DNA of 64,000 nt. Source: Aurantiacibacter spongiae (lineage in GTDB: Bacteria; Pseudomonadota; Alphaproteobacteria; Sphingomonadales; Sphingomonadaceae). Positions within the stretch are counted from its first letter, which is position 1. Every line of letters begins with the position of its first letter. The stretch spans positions 1,798,001-1,862,000 of the forward strand of contig NZ_RPFZ01000001.1 of the NCBI RefSeq assembly GCF_003815535.1, given 5' to 3'. The position numbers and the translations under genes are program-made. The notes under the pieces are model-generated. The model saw nothing but the letters and a program-made list of their open reading frames with translations, had not been told where the DNA came from and made no database searches. This document shows, piece by piece, positions 34,657 through 44,439 of this stretch.

Positions 34657-36996
34657 ATGAGCGATGGGCACAATGCAATCGAGGGTATGGCGACCGACCC
34701 CGTTTGCGGAATGAGCGTGAAGATGGACGGCGCCCGCTTCGTCGATCGACACGAGGGTGGCGACCATTACTTCTGCTCCTCGCGCTGCCTCGACAAGTTC
34801 CGCGCGGATCCGGAGATGTATCTTTCGAAGGCGCACCTCGATGCTGTCGAGGATGTCCCGGAAGGTACGATATACACCTGTCCGATGCATCCGGAGATCC
34901 GGCAGCCGGGGCCGGGCTCTTGCCCGATATGCGGGATGGCCCTCGAACCCGAAACGGTCACTCTGAACGAGGGCCCCGATCCCGAACTCGTCGACATGCG
35001 GCGAAGGTTCTGGTGGAGCGCGCTCTTCACGCTGCCGCTCTTCGCCTATGCGATGGGCGACATGATCCCGTCGCGACCGTTCGATCAGGTCATCGAACCC
35101 GCTATCGCGCAGTGGCTGCAGCTCCTGCTGGCAACTCCGGTGGTGCTTTGGGGCGGCTGGCCCTTCTTCACCCGCGCGCTGCAATCGGTCCGGACCATGA
35201 ACCTCAACATGTTCACCCTGATCGGCTTCGGCGTCGCCATCGCCTATCTGTTCAGCCTTGTGGCAACCCTCGCCCCGGACATCTTTCCCGAGGCATTCCG
35301 CGATCATGCGGGCCGGGTCGGCGTCTATTACGAGGCCGCAGCGGTTATCACGACCCTCGTGCTGCTCGGGCAGGTGCTCGAGCTCAAGGCGCGCGGATCG
35401 ACATCGAGCGCCTTGCGAGCGCTTCTCGAACTCGCACCCCCGACCGCGATGAAGATCTTCGGTCGCGGGGACGAGCGCGAAGTACCGCTCGATGAATTGA
35501 CGTCGGGGGACCTGCTGCGCGTGCGTCCGGGCGACAAGGTCCCCGTCGATGGCACGCTCGAGGATGGAAGCAGTGCCATCGACGAATCCATGATCAGTGG
35601 CGAACCCATTCCCGTCAAGAAAAGCGCGGGCGATCCCGTGATCGGGGGCACCGTAAACCAGACCGGCAGCTTCACCATGCGCGCGACGCAGGTCGGCGCG
35701 GACACCATGCTCTCGAAGATCGTGCAGATGGTCGCGGAGGCCCAGCGCAGCCGGGCACCGATCCAGCGGCTCGCCGACCAGGTCACCGGATGGTTCGTAC
35801 CCATCGTCGTCCTTGTCGCTATCGTGAGTTTTGTCGTCTGGGCCATCTGGGGACCGGCACCGGCCCTTGCCTACGCGCTCGTCAACGCGGTCGCCGTTCT
35901 GATCATCGCGTGTCCCTGCGCGCTCGGACTGGCGACGCCGATGTCGATCATGACCGGTACCGGCAAGGGCGCGCAGCACGGGATCCTGATCAAGAACGCC
36001 GAAGCGCTCGAAACGCTGGAAAAGATCGATACGCTGGTCGTCGACAAGACCGGAACGCTGACCCGGGGCAAGCCTGATCTTGTCGACGTAAAACCGCAGC
36101 CAAATTTCGACGAGCAGGAATTGCTGAGCCTTGTCGCTGCCGTTGAGAGAGGAAGCGAGCATCCGCTCGCCCACGCGATCGTGGAAGGGGCTCAAAACAG
36201 GGGCGCTGCCATTCTCGACGCTTCCGATATCGAATCCGTGACCGGCGAAGGTATCCAGGCAAATGTCGACAAGCGCCTGGTCGCGATCGGGAATGAAAAG
36301 ATGATGGAGCGTATAGGGGCGCTCGAAGAAGGCTGGCGGTCAACGGCGGACGAAGGCCGAAGCCTCGGACAGACGGTGATGTTCGTGGCCGTGGACGGGG
36401 CACCGGCAGGCCTTATCGCGGTCGCCGATCCGATCAAGGCAACCAGCCGCACCGCTATTGCCGCGTTGCATGAGCGCGGCATCAAGATCGTGATGCTTAC
36501 CGGCGACAGCGAAGCCACCGCGCGTGCGGTAGCAAGCCAGGTCGGTATCGACGAAGTCGAAGCAAACGTCTCGCCCGAGGACAAACATCGCAAGATCGAG
36601 CAGTTGAAGAGCGATGGTCGCCGGGTCGCTATGGCCGGCGACGGCATAAACGACGCACCCGCGCTTGCCGCTTCGCATGTCGGCATCGCGATGGGAACGG
36701 GTACCGATGTCGCTATCGAAAGCGCGGGCGTGACATTGGTGCGCGGCGACCTCGTCGGCGTTGTTCAGGCGCTCGTCCTGTCTCGGGCCACTATGCGCAA
36801 CATCAGGCAGAACCTGTTCTTTGCCTTTGCGTATAATGCGCTCGGAATTCCGGTCGCTGCAGGTGTCCTCTATCCATGGACCGGGTTGCTTTTGAACCCG
36901 ATGATCGCGGCCGCAGCGATGAGCCTGTCTTCGGTATCGGTGATCGGCAACGCCCTGCGCCTGCGCGGCCTCGCTCTTCCCAAATTCGATACCTGA
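34657..36996 (+). CDS. Cu(I)-exporting P1B-type ATPase with YHS and HMBD domains
   Basis: A 779-residue inner-membrane copper pump. In place of N-terminal HMA domains it has a YHS domain ([20 protein letters not shown] and [16 protein letters not shown]) and a heavy-metal-binding domain ([20 protein letters not shown], then GMALEP). The core has [23 protein letters not shown] with the CPC transport site, [11 protein letters not shown] with the phosphorylated Asp, and [16 protein letters not shown]. Length and motifs place it with CopA/CopF-like exporters. It is 13 bases after the oxidase gene, the last large gene of this copper series. Confidence 0.95.
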   Translation: MSDGHNAIEGMATDPVCGMSVKMDGARFVDRHEGGDHYFCSSRCLDKFRADPEMYLSKAHLDAVEDVPEGTIYTCPMHPEIRQPGPGSCPICGMALEPETVTLNEGPDPELVDMRRRFWWSALFTLPLFAYAMGDMIPSRPFDQVIEPAIAQWLQLLLATPVVLWGGWPFFTRALQSVRTMNLNMFTLIGFGVAIAYLFSLVATLAPDIFPEAFRDHAGRVGVYYEAAAVITTLVLLGQVLELKARGSTSSALRALLELAPPTAMKIFGRGDEREVPLDELTSGDLLRVRPGDKVPVDGTLEDGSSAIDESMISGEPIPVKKSAGDPVIGGTVNQTGSFTMRATQVGADTMLSKIVQMVAEAQRSRAPIQRLADQVTGWFVPIVVLVAIVSFVVWAIWGPAPALAYALVNAVAVLIIACPCALGLATPMSIMTGTGKGAQHGILIKNAEALETLEKIDTLVVDKTGTLTRGKPDLVDVKPQPNFDEQELLSLVAAVERGSEHPLAHAIVEGAQNRGAAILDASDIESVTGEGIQANVDKRLVAIGNEKMMERIGALEEGWRSTADEGRSLGQTVMFVAVDGAPAGLIAVADPIKATSRTAIAALHERGIKIVMLTGDSEATARAVASQVGIDEVEANVSPEDKHRKIEQLKSDGRRVAMAGDGINDAPALAASHVGIAMGTGTDVAIESAGVTLVRGDLVGVVQALVLSRATMRNIRQNLFFAFAYNALGIPVAAGVLYPWTGLLLNPMIAAAAMSLSSVSVIGNALRLRGLALPKFDT

Positions 36997-37025
36997 GCGA
37001 TGGGGACGGGACGGAGATCGCAGGA

Positions 37026-37517
37026 GTGACGAATCAGACGATGCAGGATCAGGACCAAATCTCTGAGGAATCGCGCGAATGGCGCGGTGCTCATCCAGCC
37101 CTCTGGATCGCGATATTCGGAATTCTCATCGCTTTCGCCTGGGAGATGCTCCAGCTTCCTTTCTACCAGTCGGGAGGTCTGTCGCCTGCCGAGGCAGCAC
37201 GTCGCTGCGGCCTGGCCTCGTTCGGCGATGCCGGGATCATGGTGGCCGCTTATCTCGGCGCCTCTGTCGGCAGTGGTAAAACGCCGTGGCTCGTAGACTG
37301 GCCGATCTCGCGTTTTGTCGTGTTCCTGGGAATCGGCCTGGCCATTACTGCCATGGTCGAAGTGCTGGCTGTCGGTGCCGACTGGGGGTGGTCCTATAGT
37401 GCAATCATGCCGCTTGTGCCCGGAACCAAAATCGGTCTCATACCGATCGCGATGTGGGTCGCGGTTCCCACAGCCTCCTTGTGGCTCGCGCGCCGTCTCG
37501 GCACCGGACCCCGCTGA
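37026..37517 (+). CDS. unknown four-span membrane protein
   Basis: A 163-residue membrane protein of unknown family. Four hydrophobic stretches are visible, for example WIAIFGILIAFAWEMLQLPF and FVVFLGIGLAITAMVEVLAV. GGLSPAEAARRCGLASFGDA is in the first loop. I use the GTG at 37026, which has GGAG 9 bases upstream; an ATG at 37041 is the alternative. The coding frame overlaps nothing upstream, but a longer reading inside the ATPase gene is not credible. It ends 17 bases before the convergent FTR1 gene. It is probably read with the ATPase. Confidence 0.6.
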   Translation: MTNQTMQDQDQISEESREWRGAHPALWIAIFGILIAFAWEMLQLPFYQSGGLSPAEAARRCGLASFGDAGIMVAAYLGASVGSGKTPWLVDWPISRFVVFLGIGLAITAMVEVLAVGADWGWSYSAIMPLVPGTKIGLIPIAMWVAVPTASLWLARRLGTGPR

Positions 37518-37534
37518 TCGCAAACCGGGATCAC

Positions 37535-39487
37535 CTATCCCTCGACAGCTGCCGGCTGCGGTCCCGATGGTGATCGACTTATCCGAAATCCGGCAATCAG
37601 AGCGAGCAGCGTGAGCAATTGCGCGCCGATCGTCTCGACAGTCGGGAAGAAGCCGAGTTCGGCGAGGCGCGGCAAGCCGGCAATGAAAGTGGCGGAAAGA
37701 ACTCCGGCCTCCTGGAAAGCGCCCACGCCCTTGCCCGCGAGAATGACCGCAAGGATCGCAATCAGGATAGCACTATAGCGGAAGAACTGGGTGATCGGCA
37801 GTTTGCGGCTGTAGCGCAGCATAACCCATGCGATGAACGCTAGCAGCGCGACTGCGGACAAGGCACCTGCCAATATGATGCCGCTGCTCTGCGGGTTCCA
37901 CAGGGCAGCGTAGAACAGAATAGTCTCGAACGCTTCCCGGTAGACGACCACGAATGCAAGACCAAAGAGAAACCATGCCGATCCGCGCGAAAGCGCCTTG
38001 CCCATTTTTTCCTGGATATAGCGCCGCCACTCCTCGGCCTGGGATTTGCCGTGCATCCAGATCCCGACCGATACGAGAATGACAGCCGCAAGCAGCGCGC
38101 CGATCCCTTCGGTCATCTCGCGGCTCGCCCCGCTGATGCTTACGAAGTAGGTTGCTACGACCCAGGTGGCGACACCTGCGAAAAGAGCAGCGATCCACCC
38201 ACCATGGATATAGGGCAATACCTCGGAGCGCTGCGACTTTTTCACAAAGGCGATCATGGCGATCACAACCAGAATTGCTTCGATCCCCTCGCGCAGGAGA
38301 ATGGTGAACGCCCCGAGAAAGGTCGAGATTTCGCTGGCCGCCTCAGGAGCCAACGCTTCCTCGGCTCTTGCCAACAGACTATCGATGCGAGCCCTTAGTT
38401 GCTGTAGTTCGGATGGATTCGCACCGGACTCTATTCCGGCCCGGAATTGCCCGAGCGCCTGTTCTACCTCCCGCATCAAACCGCCATCGCGCGTTGCCAG
38501 GAGGGCCTCCAGGGGTTCAAACCCGTCGAGATAGGCAGACAGGGCAAGCTGCCGCGCTTCCTCTCGGTTGCCAGCCCGATAAGCTGACAGGCTGCGATCG
38601 AGCGTATCGCGAACGAAGGCGAGCGAACCTGCGTCATTTGCCTGTCCCACCGCATCGGGATTGGCGCGAAGATAGGCCATGACGGCGAGCGCACGGTCCT
38701 CGCCGATCTGCTCGGCCAGACTTTCCGGAGTGAGCGCGGCGAGCGTCTCGAGATCGGGGACAAGCTGGCGTATGCCATCATCTTCCCGCCAAATACGCTC
38801 GCCCTTGGCCACATCTTCAAAAGCAATGCTGCCGGCATGGAATGCAAGCGCCCAGCGATCCTCGTCGGACAGCGATGCGAAGCTGGCCATGGACGTTCCT
38901 TCCAGCCCTTGCGTGATGACCTGGTAAAGCCCGAACGCACTGCGCTGCCGCGCCCGGTCGATATCGGTGAAGTCGATCGGCGGCGGATCAAGTGCCTGCA
39001 TTGCGGCCGGTGGCGCACTTCCGGCGGCGCCGTGACACGAGGCGCAGTTCTGCGCGAAGAGAGTGCGGGCGCGGTCAAGGTCGGGCGCTTGCGAAGGGGC
39101 AAGCGGAACCGGGTAGGCTGTCAGCAACGAGGCTGCCAGCGCGCGCGCTAAGCGCCCAACTCGCTCGGCGGGTTCCTTATTGGCGATCAGAGCTCGCAGC
39201 TGGTCCGATCGGCGGATGAGTGCTTGATTGTCTTTAGTATCCGGCAATGCAGCGATCTGCCGCGCCACGACATCGGAAAACTCCACCATTTCGCGATATT
39301 CGAATTCGTCGGCAACACGTCCCTCGGAAACGGCGGAGGCGTAGTCGACCGCGATATAATCGAGCAGACGCCAGGTGGTTCGCACGTCGGGTTCTTCCGC
39401 GTTCGCGGTGACGGACAGACACAGCGCAAGCGCCAGCAGAATGAGCCGCAGTGCCGGATGGACGGTGGCGGAGACGATGCGATGCAT
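37535..39487 (-). CDS. FTR1-family iron permease with cytochrome c domain
   Basis: A 650-residue protein that joins periplasmic and membrane parts. A signal peptide (ILLALALCLSVTANA) precedes a helical region and a c-type cytochrome domain with NCASCHGAAGSAPPAAMQAL near residue 150. Then come about 100 residues of helical linker and seven spans of FTR1 type with TILLREGIEAILVVIAMIAF near residue 398 and VVVYREAFETILFYAALW near 517, the two RExxE iron sites. FTR1 permeases take up Fe(III) produced by a ferroxidase; the attached cytochrome may accept those electrons. A palindromic iron-box candidate precedes it. Confidence 0.88.
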   Translation of the reverse strand: MHRIVSATVHPALRLILLALALCLSVTANAEEPDVRTTWRLLDYIAVDYASAVSEGRVADEFEYREMVEFSDVVARQIAALPDTKDNQALIRRSDQLRALIANKEPAERVGRLARALAASLLTAYPVPLAPSQAPDLDRARTLFAQNCASCHGAAGSAPPAAMQALDPPPIDFTDIDRARQRSAFGLYQVITQGLEGTSMASFASLSDEDRWALAFHAGSIAFEDVAKGERIWREDDGIRQLVPDLETLAALTPESLAEQIGEDRALAVMAYLRANPDAVGQANDAGSLAFVRDTLDRSLSAYRAGNREEARQLALSAYLDGFEPLEALLATRDGGLMREVEQALGQFRAGIESGANPSELQQLRARIDSLLARAEEALAPEAASEISTFLGAFTILLREGIEAILVVIAMIAFVKKSQRSEVLPYIHGGWIAALFAGVATWVVATYFVSISGASREMTEGIGALLAAVILVSVGIWMHGKSQAEEWRRYIQEKMGKALSRGSAWFLFGLAFVVVYREAFETILFYAALWNPQSSGIILAGALSAVALLAFIAWVMLRYSRKLPITQFFRYSAILIAILAVILAGKGVGAFQEAGVLSATFIAGLPRLAELGFFPTVETIGAQLLTLLALIAGFRISRSPSGPQPAAVEG

Positions 39488-39505
39488 GAGGGGTCTCTAT
39501 ATCTG

Positions 39506-39522
39506 TTGCAATTAATTCGCAA
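39506..39522 (-). promoter_or_regulatory. candidate Fur-type operator upstream of the FTR1 gene
   Basis: TTGCAATTAATTCGCAA is a near-palindrome with an A/T core, 19 bases ahead of the FTR1 ATG. The central TGCAATTAATTCGCA agrees with the 15-base Fur pattern at about 10 positions. The site would overlap the promoter or ribosome-binding region, as expected for iron repression. Sequence pattern only. Confidence 0.45.
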
Positions 39523-39583
39523 TAGCAGGGTGTAGACGGAAATGTATTTCCTCCAACCCCCGATCGCGGGGATATTCTGGAGT

Positions 39584-40201
39584 TTAGGTAGAGCGCAGTT
39601 CGCCGCGTGCCTGATTGAAGACTTCGGCACTTCCCCACACCGCCAGTCCTGCCATGATGCTCGCCACAACCAGATCGGGCCACGCACGGCCGGTGCCGAA
39701 AACGCCAATCGCTGCCGCCAGCACGGCGATATTACCGATCGCGTCGTTGCGCGAACAGATCCACACCGAGCGCATGTTCGCATCGCCCGAGCGATACCGG
39801 AACAGCATCGCGGCGACGGCGAGATTTACCGCCAGAGCAAGAGAACCGATGGCGCCCATCGTTCCCGGGTCGGGCGACGCCCCGACAAAGAAACCCCAGA
39901 TGGCCGAGCCGAGCACCCACAGGCCGAAAGCCAGCATGGTCGCCGCCTTTACGAGAGCCGCACGTGCGCGCCAGACGAGCGCCATCCCCGCTACGCCAAG
40001 ACTGATAGCATAGTTTGCCGCATCACCGAGAAAGTCGAGCGCGTCGGCCTGCAAGGCGCGCGAATCCGCAGCAATGCCTGCCACGATCTCCACACCGAAC
40101 ATGATTGCATTAAGGCCCAGCGCGATCCACAGAATGCGCCGCCATGTCGGATCGTTGTTGTTTGCACCGGCCTCATCGGGGCCGCAGCAGGTCTTTCCCA
40201 T
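39584..40201 (-). CDS. short CDF-type cation transporter
   Basis: A 205-residue inner-membrane protein of the cation diffusion facilitator type without the usual C-terminal cytoplasmic domain. It starts with a CCGPDE cluster that could bind metal. Six spans are visible; metal-site residues are ADALDFLGDAANY (D-x3-D, where Zn pumps have H-x3-D) and SRNDAIGN in the fifth span. It is divergent from a MerR regulator, and its promoter region carries the regulator's palindrome. The likely substrate is a divalent metal, perhaps Cd/Zn/Pb by analogy with CadR-type control. Confidence 0.82.
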   Translation of the reverse strand: MGKTCCGPDEAGANNNDPTWRRILWIALGLNAIMFGVEIVAGIAADSRALQADALDFLGDAANYAISLGVAGMALVWRARAALVKAATMLAFGLWVLGSAIWGFFVGASPDPGTMGAIGSLALAVNLAVAAMLFRYRSGDANMRSVWICSRNDAIGNIAVLAAAIGVFGTGRAWPDLVVASIMAGLAVWGSAEVFNQARGELRST

Positions 40202-40234
40202 TTACTCGACTCCTTGCGTCGATCCGCCCTATGC

Positions 40235-40255
40235 ACCTTGTAGTAACTACAAGGT
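40235..40255. promoter_or_regulatory. MerR-type operator/promoter between the CDF and regulator genes
   Basis: ACCTTGTAGT-A-ACTACAAGGT is a perfect 10+1+10 inverted repeat. On the minus strand it sits inside a TTGACC to CATAGG promoter with a 19-base spacer, the lengthened spacing expected for MerR-family activation by DNA distortion. It would control the CDF gene, and probably the regulator as well. Confidence 0.85.
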
Positions 40256-40276
40256 CAAGCGGCAGGAGCCTTTGTC

Positions 40277-40675
40277 ATGAGAATTGGTCAACTTGCCCGG
40301 ATAACCGGCGTCAAATCCGAAACAATCCGCTTCTACGAGCGCGAAGGTATCCTCGCTGCCCCTCCGCGCACGAAGGCCAATTATCGCGACTATGGACCTG
40401 CAGAGGAAGCGCGCCTTAACTTCATACGGCGCGCGCGTGATCTCGGCTTCTCGATGGCACGCATCAGGGAATTGCTCGATCTCTCCGATGATGCCGACCG
40501 GTCCTGCGCGGGCATTGACGCTCTGGCCAGAAGCCATCTCGGCGAAGTCGAGCGCAAGATCGCCAGCCTGGAGGCGTTGCGGACGGAGCTTGGGCGCATG
40601 ATCGCTGCCTGCGAGCAAGACACGGTAGGCGATTGTCGCATCATCGATGTACTTGCCGGTACCACCGAGCCTTGA
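40277..40675 (+). CDS. MerR-family metal regulator (CadR/ZntR-like)
   Basis: A 132-residue MerR-family regulator. The winged helix is MRIGQLARITGVKSETIRFY, with NYRDYGPAEEARLNFIRRAR completing the DNA-binding domain. The metal-binding end has Cys77, Cys112 and Cys120 (RSCAGI, AACEQDTVGDC), the arrangement of CadR and PbrR proteins. It sits 22 bases downstream of a perfect palindrome and is divergent from the short CDF pump, its obvious target. Metal choice between Cd, Pb and Zn cannot be read from sequence alone. Confidence 0.88.
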   Translation: MRIGQLARITGVKSETIRFYEREGILAAPPRTKANYRDYGPAEEARLNFIRRARDLGFSMARIRELLDLSDDADRSCAGIDALARSHLGEVERKIASLEALRTELGRMIAACEQDTVGDCRIIDVLAGTTEP

Positions 40676-40812
40676 TGCCCGCGCCTCGTGCGCCAGTTCG
40701 GTCAGGCTCGCCGATGCACGGCTTTTGTCCGCCGCCCCTAAGAGACTTAACTTCGGGAAAGGCCGACGGGTGCGAAGCTGCCCGTGTCGCCATCCCGGGT
40801 CTGTCGAACGGG

Positions 40813-42207
40813 TTATGATGCTGCTGTCGGCCAGTTCCAGACGGCCATTTTTTCAATGCTCATATCCGCCATAGTGTAGGGGATCCCGCCGACGCCAAGC
40901 CCGGAGCGGCGCAGCCCTGCAAAAGGCATCCAGTCGACGCGGAATGCCGTATGGTCGTTCACCATCACAGCCGATCCCGCCAGAGACTGTATGCAATGAT
41001 TGGCGATTGACAGGCGATCCGTGAATACAGCGGCCTGAAAGGCGTAAGGCAGGGCATTGGCCTGCTTGATAGCCAGGTCGATATCGTCATAGCCATACAC
41101 GCAGATCACGGGGCCGAAGATTTCTTCCTGGGATACCTTGGAACTTTCGGGAGGATCGACAATGACGGTCGGGGAGAAAAGAGTATCACTCAGACGGCTT
41201 CCCCCGCACACCAGGGTGCCGCCTGCTGCGATGGCTTCATCGACCCAGCGTTCGACGCGGTCAACTTCCTCCGTTCGGATCAGGGGTCCGCATTGGGTCT
41301 GAGCATCGGCGGGATCGCCCACGACCAGCTTTTCGGCAGCTCGCCCTAGGTCATTGGCGAAGTCTTTCAATTCTGCAGCAGGGACGAATACGCGCTGTAC
41401 GGAAACGCAGACCTGACCCGAATGATAGAACCCGCCTTTAAGCAACGAGGCGATCACTGCTGCGCGCTCCACGCCGTTGTCCACGATTACCGGCGCCGCG
41501 CCGCCGTGCTCGAGAGCAATGCGGGTCCCCGGCGCCAGCTTCGAGCGAAGCATCCAGCCGATTTTCGCAGAACCGATGAATGAGAAGAACGCCGTGCGCG
41601 GATCGGTTACCATTCTTTCGGCGATATCGTTGCCGCAAGGTGCGAACCGGCACCAGGCCTCGGGCAGGCCGGCTTCATGGAGAATGCTCACGAAGCTCTG
41701 GCATGACAGAGGCGTTTCCAGCGCAGGCTTGATGAGAACGGGGCACCCGGCTGCTACCGCCGGTGCAACCTGATGGACGATCAGGTTGAGGGGGTGATTG
41801 AATGCCGAGATCGCCACGACAGGACCGATCGGCTCGCGGAAGGTATATGCCGTCCTTCCCGCACCCGCTTCTGTCAGGTCCATGGGGATCTCGTGGCCGC
41901 CGCCATCGCTGAGCGCCTGAACGCACAAGTCGACGCTGCTGATCGCGCGACCGGCTTCCACGCGCGCATCGATCAGGGGTTTGCCGCCCTCCCTGACGAT
42001 CTGGAGAGCCAGATCCTGGGCTCGTTCGCGCATGATATCCGCAGCCCGCCGGAGGATGGCGATACGCTCGTGCACGGCAAGCCAGCCATGGCGGTCGCGG
42101 TGGAGCAACTGCGCTTCACTCAGCCATTCATCGATTTGAGGCCAGTCGATTAGCGGCACTTCTGCAACCGGCTCGCGGTCGAACGGATTGTGAACGATCG
42201 TCTTCAT
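40813..42207 (-). CDS. NAD(P)-dependent aldehyde dehydrogenase
   Basis: A 464-residue soluble aldehyde dehydrogenase. FREPIGPVVAISAFNHPLNL carries the cofactor-binding Asn region, LEHGGAAPVIV the general-base Glu, and FYHSGQVCVSVQRVFV the catalytic Cys. EEIFGPVICVY is the conserved C-terminal block. It resembles the group that includes phosphonoacetaldehyde and glyceraldehyde-type dehydrogenases; the substrate is unknown. It overlaps the upstream TPP-enzyme gene by 4 bases, so the two probably act in sequence: the TPP enzyme yields an aldehyde or acyloin and the dehydrogenase oxidises it. Neither has an obvious link to metals. Confidence 0.88.
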   Translation of the reverse strand: MKTIVHNPFDREPVAEVPLIDWPQIDEWLSEAQLLHRDRHGWLAVHERIAILRRAADIMRERAQDLALQIVREGGKPLIDARVEAGRAISSVDLCVQALSDGGGHEIPMDLTEAGAGRTAYTFREPIGPVVAISAFNHPLNLIVHQVAPAVAAGCPVLIKPALETPLSCQSFVSILHEAGLPEAWCRFAPCGNDIAERMVTDPRTAFFSFIGSAKIGWMLRSKLAPGTRIALEHGGAAPVIVDNGVERAAVIASLLKGGFYHSGQVCVSVQRVFVPAAELKDFANDLGRAAEKLVVGDPADAQTQCGPLIRTEEVDRVERWVDEAIAAGGTLVCGGSRLSDTLFSPTVIVDPPESSKVSQEEIFGPVICVYGYDDIDLAIKQANALPYAFQAAVFTDRLSIANHCIQSLAGSAVMVNDHTAFRVDWMPFAGLRRSGLGVGGIPYTMADMSIEKMAVWNWPTAAS

Positions 42208-43844
42208 AGCTCACACACCTTTGCGCCGAGTTCATCAATCAGCACCTTCTTGTTTTCGGAATAGTCGACGGGCAGATCGACGAGATGCACGCCGCCAGCC
42301 TCGAATGCGTCGTTCAGGACCGCCACAAGATCTGCGCTCCGTTCGACCCGGTGACCGGTCGCTCCATAGCTTTGTGCGTAGGTGACGAAGTCGGGATTGG
42401 AAAAGGTCAGGCCGTAGTCCGGAAAGCCGAGCTGGTCCTGCTTCCAGCGGATCATGCCGTATGCTGCATCGTTCAGAACGAGAACGACAAGGTTCAGTCC
42501 AAGCCTGACGGCCGTTTCCAGTTCCTGCGAGTTCATCATGAACCCGCCATCGCCGCATACCGCGAGCACTCTGCGCCCCGGCGCCAGCATCGCAGCCATC
42601 ATGGCGGATGGAAGGCCAGCACCCATCGTCGCCAATGCATTGTCGAGCAGGATGGTGCCAGGCTCGTGGGCGATGTAGTTTCTGGCGAACCAGATCTTGT
42701 AGATGCCGTTGTCGAGCGCAACGATATCATCGCGCGCCATTACGCTGCGTACGTCGGCAACCACGCGCTGGGGGACCATTGGAAAACGTTCGTCGTCGCT
42801 GGTCTCGGAGATGTGCGATGCAATCTCGTGATGCAGGGCGGTATAATAGCTGCGGTCGCACTGCAGCTTGCCATCCAGGCGGTTTCCCAGCCGCTCGACC
42901 GATCCGGCGATGTCGCCGATGACCTCGAGCTGCGGGAAGTAGACCTGATCGACTTCGGCTGCCTTGTAATTGATATGGATGACGGTCTGCCCGCCCGGCT
43001 CCATGAAGAAGGGCGGCTTCTCCACCACGTCGTGACCGATATTGACGATCAGATCGGCCTTTTCGATTGCGCAGTGAACATAATCGCCCGACGATAGCGC
43101 CGCGGTGCCCAGATAGAGCTCGCTATCTTCATCGACCACGCCCTTGCCCATCTGGGTGTCGAAGAATGGAAAGCCGGTATCAGACACGAATTTGCGCAAC
43201 GCTTTCGAAGCGCGGCGGCGGTTCGCTCCGGCACCGATCAGGAGCAATGGCCGCTCAGCCGCGATGATGCGCTCGGCCGCTTCGTCGAGCGCAGCATCTC
43301 CGGCGACCGCATAACGCCTGTAATGCGGAGGTATGACCGGTTCGATCGTTTCCTCTTCAGCGATATCTTCCGGCAGCTCGAGCAGTACAGCGCCCGGCCT
43401 TTCTTCCTGCGCCAGACGGAAACCTTCGCGAACGAGCGAGGGAATGCGATTGCCGTTCACGATCTGGGTCGAAGCCTTGCAGAGCGGCGTAAACAGGGAA
43501 ACGACGTCGACAATCTGGAACTGGGCCTGTTTCGATGTCTTGATCGGTTTCTGCCCAGTAATAATGACGAGCGGAAAGGCCCCGAGCGCGGCATAGGCCG
43601 CCGGTGCGGTCAGGTTCGTGGCACCAGGCCCGAGCGTTGCCAGGCACACACCTGCCTTGCCGGTCAGGCGGCCATAGGTCGCCGCCATGAAGCCAGCGCC
43701 CTGTTCGTGACGGGCCAGAACCAGCGTGATGGCGGAAGTTCGCAGCGATTCCAGGAGATCCAGGTTCTCTTCGCCTGGAACGGCGAAAACATATTCGACG
43801 CCCTCGGCCTCGAGCGCGGCGACCATAAGATCGGAAGCTTTCAT
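42204..43844 (-). CDS. thiamine-diphosphate enzyme, acetolactate synthase type
   Basis: A 546-residue TPP-dependent enzyme. The N-terminal domain has YVFAVPGEENLDLLESL with the catalytic Glu in LARHEQGAGFMA; the C-terminal domain has VCGDGGFMMNSQELETAVRL followed by NLVVLVLNDAAYGMIRWKQ, the GDG-x-N thiamine diphosphate motif. The sequence is close to catabolic acetolactate synthase (AlsS/IlvB-like) without a regulatory subunit nearby. The adjacent aldehyde dehydrogenase suggests another carboligase or decarboxylase function. The pair seems inserted among metal genes. Confidence 0.85.
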   Translation of the reverse strand: MKASDLMVAALEAEGVEYVFAVPGEENLDLLESLRTSAITLVLARHEQGAGFMAATYGRLTGKAGVCLATLGPGATNLTAPAAYAALGAFPLVIITGQKPIKTSKQAQFQIVDVVSLFTPLCKASTQIVNGNRIPSLVREGFRLAQEERPGAVLLELPEDIAEEETIEPVIPPHYRRYAVAGDAALDEAAERIIAAERPLLLIGAGANRRRASKALRKFVSDTGFPFFDTQMGKGVVDEDSELYLGTAALSSGDYVHCAIEKADLIVNIGHDVVEKPPFFMEPGGQTVIHINYKAAEVDQVYFPQLEVIGDIAGSVERLGNRLDGKLQCDRSYYTALHHEIASHISETSDDERFPMVPQRVVADVRSVMARDDIVALDNGIYKIWFARNYIAHEPGTILLDNALATMGAGLPSAMMAAMLAPGRRVLAVCGDGGFMMNSQELETAVRLGLNLVVLVLNDAAYGMIRWKQDQLGFPDYGLTFSNPDFVTYAQSYGATGHRVERSADLVAVLNDAFEAGGVHLVDLPVDYSENKKVLIDELGAKVCEL

Positions 43845-43935
43845 TCGTCGGTCCTCTTTTACGAGTTGCAGGGCGGTTCATGCCGTGCGCTACCAAACTG
43901 CTTGCTTGCAGCGGCCGACCTGATCGCCGCGCTTG

Positions 43936-44415
43936 TCAATGGTCGTGATCATGGTCTTGGCATTGGTTCTTTTCGACCTGATGGCCCGGGACCATAACCG
44001 GATCACAGTTGGCAGCGAGGCAGGCTTCGAACGTTGCATGGGTGATGGCGTGCCGCGTCTCGAGCATACCGCGAGCCCACGCCTTCACATCCTCGAAAGC
44101 CTGCAACGAAGATTCGGCAGGAACGACATGCGCCTCAAGCGCGCGATAATGCTCGCTGATGCTCCAGACTTGGACGTGATGGACGTCGGCCACGCCTTCT
44201 GCGTCACGCAGGTCGCTCACAATGCGATCGAACTCGCTTTCGTCCGGCACCGCGCCCATCAAGAGACGCACCGTGCGAGGCAACAAAGTAACGCCCTGCC
44301 AGATCACAAAGTCACCAATGACCACCGTGATGGTCAGATCGGCGATATAAAGTTCGTATCGCAGAATGAGCACGCCAGCCACGATCACACCGGCCGAAGC
44401 CAGCGCATCGGACAC
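43936..44415 (-). pseudogene. C-terminal fragment of a Zn-type CDF transporter
   Basis: This 159-residue open stretch begins at what would be the fifth span of a CzcD/ZitB-type pump: IFLHNVSDALASAGVIVAG has the H-x3-D metal site. It then runs through span six, the cytoplasmic domain (VADVHHVQVWSISEHYRALE) and a His-rich end, DHDHDH. The first half of the transporter is missing. The codons just before the GTG start are still in the transporter frame and lead directly to the TGA of the upstream intact CDF gene, so a deletion joined the two. It is unlikely to make a working pump, though a fragment could be produced. Confidence 0.8.
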
Positions 44416-44439
44416 ATTGTGCAGGAAGATCGAATAGGG

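Noticed and set aside
34522-36195. Minus-strand open frame of 557 codons opposite the copper ATPase
   Set aside because: Antisense shadow of a P-type ATPase with complete motifs.
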